From Syntrophaceae bacterium UBA1163 (GTDB lineage Bacteria; Desulfobacterota; BSN033; UBA1163), in the NCBI GenBank assembly GCA_002311635.1, contig DBZJ01000214.1:4982-16158 (forward strand): DNA of 11,177 bases, read 5' to 3'. Positions 6,973 through 11,177 of the stretch are shown piece by piece; the first letter of the stretch is position 1, and the number at the start of each line of letters is the position of its first letter. The position numbers and the translations under genes were made by a program. Under the pieces are notes generated by a model. That model saw only the letters and a list, made by a program, of their open reading frames with translations. It searched no databases and was not told the origin of the DNA.

Positions 6973-8148
6973 TCATTTTCGATTGAATAGCCTCATCACC
7001 CTCAGCATCAGTCTAAATGGTTTAGACCGCGATTCTACCTGATTAATAGATCCTGCCACGTACAAATTCAGGTCCTCGGAATAATAAAGGAATGAGCCGG
7101 TAGAGCCTGAATGACCCCATAAAGGCGCTACTTTCATCACTGTGCTAATGAGCCTGGGCAGTTTGAAATACATCGTTCCGTAACCATACTGAAGCGGAAA
7201 TTGCAATTTGTGCCACTGGTGCATCAATTTTAGCGTATCACCCCCAATAATTCTCCCTTCATTGAGTGCTTTCAGGAAAATGATCATCTCATCTGCCGTA
7301 GAAACAATGCCTCCATCAGCCCAATAGGCCCCATTCGAACGCGTTTTGGTAATGCTCCTATCTTTATAAAATACCTCCGCCAGAGCAGCTGAGGGAGCGA
7401 GCTGAGGTTCAGAACGGCCGATCAACCGAGTATGCTTGAGGCCCAGGGGACGAAAGATAAAATCCTCATAAACAATGTGAAGCGGCTTACCGGTTATGGC
7501 CTCGATGATTTTTCCCAATAACTGGAAATTCGTGTCCGAATAGGATGCATTTGTACCCGGCTGAAAATTGGGTTTCAGGTCTTTTCGCGCCCTTGCGATG
7601 GTTTCATCTACCGTCCATGATCGTTCCGGTTTTTCCAGGAACAGGTCAAAAAGGCTCTTCCCTCCCTTGGGTTTCTCAGTGTAGTAATCTGCTATGCCGG
7701 AAGTATGCGACAGCAATTGTTTAATGGTAATTTCCCGGGAATAATCTTTCCCCTTATACACATGAATCCCCTGAATAAGCTGTTCCGGAAGGTATCGCGA
7801 CATTGGATCATCTAAAGAGAGTGCTCCCTTTTCATACAATCGCATGATTGCCGTGGCAGTATATAGCTTTGTGATACTGGCAATATAAATAGGGGTGTCC
7901 TTGGTCATAGGCACCTGACCGTCTTGGTTGGCGATTCCCGCTGCTCCCGACCAGGAGAAGGAGCCATCCCCCTTCATCACAGACAAAACACAATTCCTAA
8001 CCGATTTGTCTTTTTCTACTAATTCAGAAACCAGGTATTCCATTTCCTGATCTAAATTATCAAACGATCGGGTTGAACACCTCGACAATGTCATGAGTAG
8101 TCCCGCTGCAATTATAAGTATTGTAGATGCTTTTATTATCCGTTTCAT
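6973..8148 (-). CDS. Exported serine hydrolase, beta-lactamase family (class C-like, PF00144 type)
   Basis: This 391-aa protein has the serine beta-lactamase/D,D-peptidase fold, a family that also includes esterases, transpeptidase relatives and D-aminopeptidases. Motifs are the nucleophile tetrad S91-I-T-K94, Y203-S-D205 in the place of Y-x-N, and H346-S-G348 in GHSGSTGSF, with SHTSGIADYY (147-156) as a family landmark. The N-terminus is a hydrophobic signal segment (about 5-20) followed by LSRC with C24. This resembles a lipobox, but arginine at -1 is unusual, so lipid anchoring is uncertain. The length fits the family. A weak AGGA lies 14-17 nt before the ATG. Upstream is a dyad AATGCA-N7-TGCATT (8216-8234) that could be an operator. 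Real beta-lactam resistance cannot be claimed from sequence; a cell-wall or ester-hydrolase role is as likely. Confidence 0.85.
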   Translation of the reverse strand: MKRIIKASTILIIAAGLLMTLSRCSTRSFDNLDQEMEYLVSELVEKDKSVRNCVLSVMKGDGSFSWSGAAGIANQDGQVPMTKDTPIYIASITKLYTATAIMRLYEKGALSLDDPMSRYLPEQLIQGIHVYKGKDYSREITIKQLLSHTSGIADYYTEKPKGGKSLFDLFLEKPERSWTVDETIARARKDLKPNFQPGTNASYSDTNFQLLGKIIEAITGKPLHIVYEDFIFRPLGLKHTRLIGRSEPQLAPSAALAEVFYKDRSITKTRSNGAYWADGGIVSTADEMIIFLKALNEGRIIGGDTLKLMHQWHKLQFPLQYGYGTMYFKLPRLISTVMKVAPLWGHSGSTGSFLYYSEDLNLYVAGSINQVESRSKPFRLMLRVMRLFNRK

Positions 8149-8215
8149 CCTGAGTGTAGCTATCCTGTAATATCAAAAATTTTAATCATCGAAAATGACT
8201 CTCCAACATTATTTT

Positions 8216-8234
8216 AATGCAGTTGCGATGCATT
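8216..8234. promoter_or_regulatory. Dyad AATGCA-N7-TGCATT upstream of the serine hydrolase gene
   Basis: The arms are perfect 6-bp inverted repeats around a 7-bp spacer, 68 bp upstream of the hydrolase start codon. The size suits a dimeric repressor or activator site, but no regulator gene is adjacent to support this, and such dyads can arise by chance. Confidence 0.25.
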
Positions 8235-8305
8235 TCCCAAAATCTCGATGACGGTTTGTAATATAACCCTTTTTTTACAGTTAGGAAACCGAAAGTTCCG
8301 GGAAG

Positions 8306-8353
8306 GAGTCCTCAGAAGATGAGGCCGTGGGTAACTCCCACTACTCTTCGCCT
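8306..8353. repeat. Degenerate repeat copy A (partner at 10073-10104)
   Basis: GAGTCCTCAG (8306-8315), GTGGGT (8327-8332) and CTTCGCCT (8346-8353) occur in the same order as at 10073-10104, with different spacing. Copy A also holds two small hairpins, CCTCA-N5-TGAGG (8310-8324) and GTGGG-N5-CCCAC (8327-8341), just past the stop codon of the zinc-ribbon gene. It may be a decayed dispersed element. No T-run follows on the minus strand. Confidence 0.35.
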
Positions 8354-8544
8354 GAGATATGGTTGGCATGTAATGGATTACTGGTGGCAATGTTCTTATC
8401 TGCCTTTGCTTCCTTTTTAATGAAACTAAAACCCCCGCATTTTGGGCAGCATTGCCGTTCTGGATTCCGGATATATCCGTGGCCGTCACAGCATAAACAG
8501 ATGACCATGCCGAAATTTTCGGGGTTGAAAATCTTCTTGTTCAT
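8341..8544 (-). CDS. Small zinc-ribbon protein (67 aa)
   Basis: This 67-aa cytoplasmic protein has two cysteine knuckles: ICLCCDGHGYI (residues 15-25) with a C-x-x-C-x-G-x-G-like DnaJ-type motif, and CCPKCGGFSFI (32-42). They give four or more ligands for one Zn ion. The rest is short and polar, with no second domain. The ATG at 8544 was chosen over a GTG 15 nt upstream because GGGAGGTGA (8550-8558) is an excellent ribosome binding site directly before it. It is isolated by long gaps from the response-regulator gene upstream and the hydrolase gene downstream. Small proteins of this look occur in anaerobic deltaproteobacteria, as far as I recall, but no function is established. It could bind nucleic acid, a chaperone partner or metal. 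Confidence 0.8.
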   Translation of the reverse strand: MNKKIFNPENFGMVICLCCDGHGYIRNPERQCCPKCGGFSFIKKEAKADKNIATSNPLHANHISGEE

Positions 8545-8559
8545 TTTTTCACCTCCCAC

Positions 8560-8928
8560 AGATCATCAGCCTCCCAACCGATTGCCTTTCAGCCACATTT
8601 TCCCTCGTGAAGACAAGAAAAATGCAAAATTCAAAATAGAATCTGAATCTGCGGAAGATACTCAATTAAAAGACATATAAACTAGGACTGCTACCCGGCT
8701 ATCCTCTTTGAAGGGTTTGAAGGCATTGTGTGTTAGACCACTTTTTCGCATACTCATCCGGAGAAAACTCCCACCCATTGGGTTTGGTATCAAAAAAAGT
8801 TTTGCTTGTCAATAGGAAACTTGCCTTGTGAAAACAATCTTTATTATTTGCAGATTTGTCCGCTGAGAAGGAAGGGATCTTGAGGCATGATGTTGGGATA
8901 AATCAACTCAATAAACAGGCCTGTTTGA
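8560..8928. other. Long non-coding gap between zinc-ribbon and response-regulator genes
   Basis: No supported gene is seen here. At 8913-8926 is a perfect 14-bp palindrome, AAACAGGCCTGTTT, 3 nt past the response-regulator stop; with a GGCC loop it could be a short hairpin but lacks a clear T-run. A minus-strand GGATAGCCGGG string (plus 8684-8702 region) recalls the 3' part of c-di-GMP-I riboswitches, but the rest of that motif is missing. A plus-strand open frame of about 50 codons crossing into the regulator gene has no start signal. Confidence 0.4.
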
Positions 8929-9687
8929 CTACAGCCTTTCGATTCCACCCCTTGATGGAGCCGGCGGAGCGAAGAATTTGAAGACTCCGGATAACAGGAA
9001 AGGGTCACTTTGATTTCCTAAATCATCTCCGGATGTGATTCCGATATGGTAAGTTCCAGGTTCTGTTGGAAACTCAGGCCACTCATCTGGAATGACCAAC
9101 TCCGTCTTCCCAATGACCGTTTTTGAAATGATCCCGGGCGTCGTCTCCCAGGAGAAGTGATCGGGTTCAAGAAGTGTTCTGTCTTTGCTTATATACAGTC
9201 TGTAGCTGCTTGCTTCGGGTACAGATTCCCACCAAATTCTTCGTTTAAGAACGCAAGGCGCAATATTCCCTCTCCTCCTCAACTCAGATGGTTGAATTGA
9301 ACCATCTGCTCTAAACCCTTTTTCTGATAAAATTGATTTCACCAATGTAGCGATCTCACCGGTTGCGATCGAACCCTTACTGAACAAATAATCAGGTTTG
9401 CGTTGGGTCGCTAAGTCTTGAATTTCTTTTAAGTCATAACCTGTAAGGATGATAATCACGATATCCGGGTGACTGGCTTTTATCTTTCTGGTTAGCTCGA
9501 GGCCGTTTTCCCCTGGTAAGATGAAGTCCATGAAGATTAGATCTGGCGGACAAGAATCGACTTCCTTTAACGCCTCTATCCCATCCGCTGCTTCAATAAT
9601 GGACATGGAAGGGAACACAGACTGTAAGTAAAATTTAACTACCTGTCTGAAAGAATGGTTATCTTCAACGAGCATCGTTCTAAACAT
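8929..9687 (-). CDS. Response regulator: receiver domain fused to a beta-sandwich (Fn3-like) C-terminal domain
   Basis: This 252-aa protein opens with a complete CheY-like receiver domain (about 1-122). It has the acidic pair E8-D9, phosphoacceptor D54 in FMDFILPGENG, switch T82 in ILTGYD and K104 in LFSKGS, so it should be phosphorylatable by a sensor kinase. The C-terminal part (about 146-240) is not a helix-turn-helix, GGDEF, HD-GYP or histidine kinase domain. It reads like a fibronectin-III-type beta-sandwich: WWESVPEASSYRLYIS (152-167), FSWETTPG (178-185), ELVIPDEWPEFPTEPGTYHI (196-215) and GNQSDPF (224-230). No signal peptide is present, so this normally extracellular-type fold would be cytoplasmic. 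The start at 9687 is preferred over M5 because GGGAGGG (9698-9704) lies 10 nt upstream. No kinase gene is adjacent. A sigma-54-type promoter precedes it. The output is unknown, perhaps protein binding. Confidence 0.88.
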   Translation of the reverse strand: MFRTMLVEDNHSFRQVVKFYLQSVFPSMSIIEAADGIEALKEVDSCPPDLIFMDFILPGENGLELTRKIKASHPDIVIIILTGYDLKEIQDLATQRKPDYLFSKGSIATGEIATLVKSILSEKGFRADGSIQPSELRRRGNIAPCVLKRRIWWESVPEASSYRLYISKDRTLLEPDHFSWETTPGIISKTVIGKTELVIPDEWPEFPTEPGTYHIGITSGDDLGNQSDPFLLSGVFKFFAPPAPSRGGIERL

Positions 9688-9697
9688 AGTATGTTAG

Positions 9698-9740
9698 CCC
9701 TCCCGACCTCCTGCGGTTTGTCGTCCGGCAGTTCAGCCGC
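9698..9740 (-). promoter_or_regulatory. Leader with alternative hairpins next to the response-regulator ribosome binding site
   Basis: In the minus-strand leader, CGGC-TGAACT-GCCG (9739-9726) can form a hairpin. The overlapping GCGG (9740-9737) can instead pair with CCGC (9716-9713), which touches AGGAGG (9712-9707). The two pairings exclude each other and lie beside two purine-rich ribosome binding sites, AGGAGG (19 nt from ATG) and GGGAGGG (10 nt). Further upstream are AAACCC (near 9795-9790) and GGGGACGGAAAC (9773-9762), which recall the c-di-GMP-I riboswitch core, but the closing stem of that riboswitch is not evident. A regulatory leader is plausible but unproven. Confidence 0.3.
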
Positions 9741-9830
9741 TTCATTCCAAAAGATCCGCCTGTTTCCGTCCCCTCGTTATGATAGGTTCGGGTTTATCGG
9801 CATGAATGTACACGTACCCTGGCAAATTTC

Positions 9831-9849
9831 GAGCATTTTCCATACCAAG
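9831..9849 (-). promoter_or_regulatory. Sigma-54 (RpoN) promoter for the response-regulator gene
   Basis: The minus strand reads CTTGGTATGGAAAATGCTC across 9849-9831. GG (9846-9845) and GC (9834-9833) are separated by exactly 10 nt, and the flanks fit the TGGYAYG-N4-TGCW consensus. The start site expected about 12 nt downstream would give a 5' leader of roughly 135 nt. Sigma-54 promoters need an enhancer-binding activator; none is encoded in this window. Confidence 0.6.
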
Positions 9850-9984
9850 TTTTTCTATTTTAATAGGGCGTCGGAAACCAGTAAGCTTCTCTAGGGGTTA
9901 CAGACTTTAAGTCAAATGTTTTTGTGACCCGTCACTTTCAAAAGTTAAAACGGTTTACCGAAAAGTCCCAAATCATTTCCCAAA

Positions 9985-10000
9985 AGGAAAAACTTTTCCT
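9985..10000. repeat. Short palindrome AGGAAAAACTTTTCCT
   Basis: Seven-base arms AGGAAAA and TTTTCCT flank two bases in the 546-bp gap (9688-10233) between the divergent response-regulator and lipocalin-like genes. It could be an operator half-site pair, or a weak hairpin followed by ATGTTTTT on the plus strand. Apart from this, the sigma-54 promoter, the leader and the degenerate repeat copy, the gap shows nothing gene-like. Confidence 0.3.
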
Positions 10001-10072
10001 ACATGTTTTTATTGATTTTGATGTGACCTTCTGCGTTTGAAAGGGATGACATTGACACTGTATTTCAAGAAT

Positions 10073-10104
10073 GAGTCCTCAGGAGAGACAGTGGGTCTTC
10101 GCCT
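10073..10104. repeat. Degenerate repeat copy B (partner at 8306-8353)
   Basis: GAGTCCTCAG (10073-10082), GTGGGT (10091-10096) and CTTCGCCT (10097-10104) match the three blocks of copy A in order. The spacers are shorter than in copy A, consistent with two decayed members of one dispersed element. Confidence 0.35.
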
Positions 10105-10138
10105 ACAATGAGTGAAGTTCCCCTTGCTACATGACCCT

Positions 10139-10166
10139 TTTGATTTTATTGCATGGATGGTTATCT
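10139..10166 (+). promoter_or_regulatory. Possible promoter for the lipocalin-like gene
   Basis: TTGATT (10139-10144) and TATCTT (10161-10166) are 16 bp apart, about 70 bp before the start codon. A nearby alternative pairs TTGCAT (10148-10153) with TATAAA (10169-10174). The region is AT-rich, so both are only candidates. Confidence 0.3.
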
Positions 10167-10233
10167 TTATATAAAAAGGAGTCTTAGATAGTCTGGAAAT
10201 ACCGTAAAACGCCAAGGTAAATGAGGGATAAGA

Positions 10234-10764
10234 ATGAGAAAGATCGCATCTATATCACTTCTTTTCACATACTTGCTATTTGTTGTTTCGTTCGCGGCAT
10301 ATGCAGGGGAGGGGCGAAAAGCTCCGTATTCTGGTTCCAAAGAGTACGAACGCATGAGAGGGCTTATTGGCGCATGGGAAGGGACTTCCAACATGGGGAG
10401 AGAGGGGCAGCCCACAAGGGTGGAGTATCGCCTGACCGCCGGCGGTAGCGCAATTGTCGAAACGCTCTTCCCGGGCACTCCCGAAGAGATGATTTCAGTT
10501 TACCATGGTAGTAATGGGAAGCTTTCCATGACTCACTATTGCATGCTCCAAAAGCAGCCTCACATGGAACTCCTAAAAGCTGGTGCAGACAGACTCGATT
10601 TTATGTTTGCTGGAGGGAGCGGCATTGATCCGAAGAAGGACGCTCATATGCACGCGTTAACCATTTTATTTGTCGATAAGGATCACATCGTCCAAAATTG
10701 GACTTTTTTTGAAGACGGCACGGAAAAGGGAGTGACGAGACTCAATTTATCTCGTGTGCGTTGA
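10234..10764 (+). CDS. Secreted lipocalin-like conserved protein of unknown function
   Basis: This 176-aa protein has a clear signal peptide (hydrophobic 6-22, cleavage after AYA at 24), so it is periplasmic or secreted. The mature part has the small beta-barrel pattern of a widespread family without a firm function. MRGLIGAWEGTS (41-52) opens the domain. It continues with VEYRLTAGGSAIVETLFPG (63-81), EMISVYH (85-91), THYCMLQKQPHM (100-111) and a closing ILFVDKDHIVQNWTFFEDG (144-162). The histidines and cysteine in THYC and DAHMH (136-140) could bind a metal or heme, but this is a guess. Related proteins usually read L-G-N-Q-P where this one has L-Q-K-Q-P. GAGGG (10223-10227) is the ribosome binding site, 6 nt before the ATG. 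The gene stands alone. No strong terminator follows, only a small TTGAC-N5-GTCAA hairpin at 10846-10860. Confidence 0.75.
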   Translation: MRKIASISLLFTYLLFVVSFAAYAGEGRKAPYSGSKEYERMRGLIGAWEGTSNMGREGQPTRVEYRLTAGGSAIVETLFPGTPEEMISVYHGSNGKLSMTHYCMLQKQPHMELLKAGADRLDFMFAGGSGIDPKKDAHMHALTILFVDKDHIVQNWTFFEDGTEKGVTRLNLSRVR

Positions 10765-10908
10765 ACGTCAGATAGGACGGCAGTACTTGGCCCGGTTCTC
10801 TATAATTAGGGAATAGAACGATACAGGAATGTAGTGTTGCCCAGCTTGACGGTGTGTCAAAGGTTCCCAGACTTTGATATTGATTTTTGAACTCTAAGGT
10901 CCTAAATC

Positions 10909-11177
10909 TTAATCTTTAATCGACGTATTTTCTTCCAATCCTCCTCCAGAGCCTAATGCCTCCCTGACCATCCCGCAGATTCTGGCGAATGCCTTGGTCT
11001 CCGTCACGGATCGATCCCTGGGCCTGTCCAAGGGGATGGAGATAATGCGGACGATGCGGCCCGGGCGGTGAGAGAGGACAACCACGCGGTCTGACTTGAA
11101 GCAGGCCTCGGAAATGGAGTGGGTCACCATCAGGATGGTTTTCCTCGTTTTTTCCCAGATGTCGAGTAAGAGCTTCT
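10909..11177 (-). CDS. ABC transporter ATP-binding protein, NitT/TauT type (3' part only)
   Basis: The frame is open to the right edge, so only the C-terminal 89 residues or so are present; the ATG at 11130 is internal. The segment LLLDIWEKTRKTILMVTHSISEA covers the region after Walker B and the switch histidine (H-loop) in VTHSISEA, followed by SDRVVVLSHRPGRIV. This is typical of SsuB/TauB/NrtD-like ATPases, which energise uptake of sulfonates, taurine, nitrate or related small molecules through a periplasmic-binding-protein system. The Walker A, signature and Walker B motifs must lie beyond the window. The tail after about residue 60 of the visible part is Gly/Glu-rich and variable. Partner permease and binding-protein genes are not downstream in this window. 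The exact substrate cannot be predicted. Confidence 0.88.
   Translation of the reverse strand, partial: KLLLDIWEKTRKTILMVTHSISEACFKSDRVVVLSHRPGRIVRIISIPLDRPRDRSVTETKAFARICGMVREALGSGGGLEENTSIKD

Noticed and set aside
8158..8187. Minus-strand 9-codon leader-peptide-like frame before the serine hydrolase
   Set aside because: No ribosome binding site, no run of regulatory codons and no attenuator hairpin.
8684..8720. Minus-strand GGATAGCCGGG string resembling a c-di-GMP-I riboswitch 3' part
   Set aside because: The AAACC...GACGCAAAG core and closing stem are missing, and the nearest start codon on that strand is about 140 nt away.
8830..8983. Plus-strand open frame across the end of the response-regulator gene
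   Set aside because: No start codon with a ribosome binding site, and it is antisense to a well-supported gene.
9655..9894. Plus-strand 79-codon open frame overlapping the response-regulator start
   Set aside because: It begins antisense within the regulator, covers the sigma-54 promoter and leader, has no ribosome binding site and shows no family resemblance.
10009..10215. Minus-strand 68-codon open frame before the lipocalin-like gene
   Set aside because: No ribosome binding site, low-complexity composition, and it overlaps the likely promoter region and the degenerate repeat.

Overview
The window looks like a chromosomal segment of a Gram-negative anaerobe or facultative anaerobe with intermediate GC. 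The best guess is a deltaproteobacterial lineage (Desulfobacterota, Syntrophia-like). Grounds for this are a benzoyl-CoA reductase/2-hydroxyacyl-CoA dehydratase-type subunit pair, a strong sigma-54-like promoter, exported envelope proteins, a NitT/TauT-type ABC ATPase and AT-rich intergenic repeats. No rRNA, tRNA, CRISPR array, transposase or phage gene was found. The taxonomy is inference.

Left part (1-2000): a 12-bp perfect inverted repeat lies upstream of a flavin nitroreductase-family gene. A secreted TIM-barrel glycoside-hydrolase-like protein follows 37 bp downstream on the same strand. It converges, with only 16 bp between the genes, on the minus-strand pair.

Middle-left (2002-4760): two minus-strand genes encode BcrC-like (379 aa) and BcrB-like (415 aa) iron-sulfur subunits, in the same order as the first two genes of bcrCBAD. 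The BcrA/BcrD-type activator ATPase genes are absent. The upstream gene has a perfect -10 box almost on its start codon. The gap between the two genes carries AATGTCAAA-type direct and inverted repeats plus a GC-rich palindrome.

Middle (4762-6706): a D,D-carboxypeptidase (penicillin-binding protein 5-like) with a cationic linker and a C-terminal membrane anchor is followed by pyrR. Between them sit a perfect 18-bp tandem duplication and a GC-rich hairpin. The next stretch to 6972 holds only a possible 26-codon ORF.

Right (6973-11177): minus-strand genes, widely spaced, encode a serine beta-lactamase-family hydrolase, a 67-aa zinc-ribbon mini-protein and an unusual response regulator with a receiver domain fused to a beta-sandwich-like domain. 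The regulator has a sigma-54-type promoter and a leader of about 135 nt with competing hairpins near its ribosome binding site. On the plus strand is a secreted lipocalin-like protein of about 176 aa. At the right edge is the 3' end of an ABC-transporter ATPase gene.

The genes do not form one obvious pathway. The most interesting items are the receiver/beta-sandwich regulator with its structured sigma-54 leader, and the orphan BcrC/BcrB-like pair.
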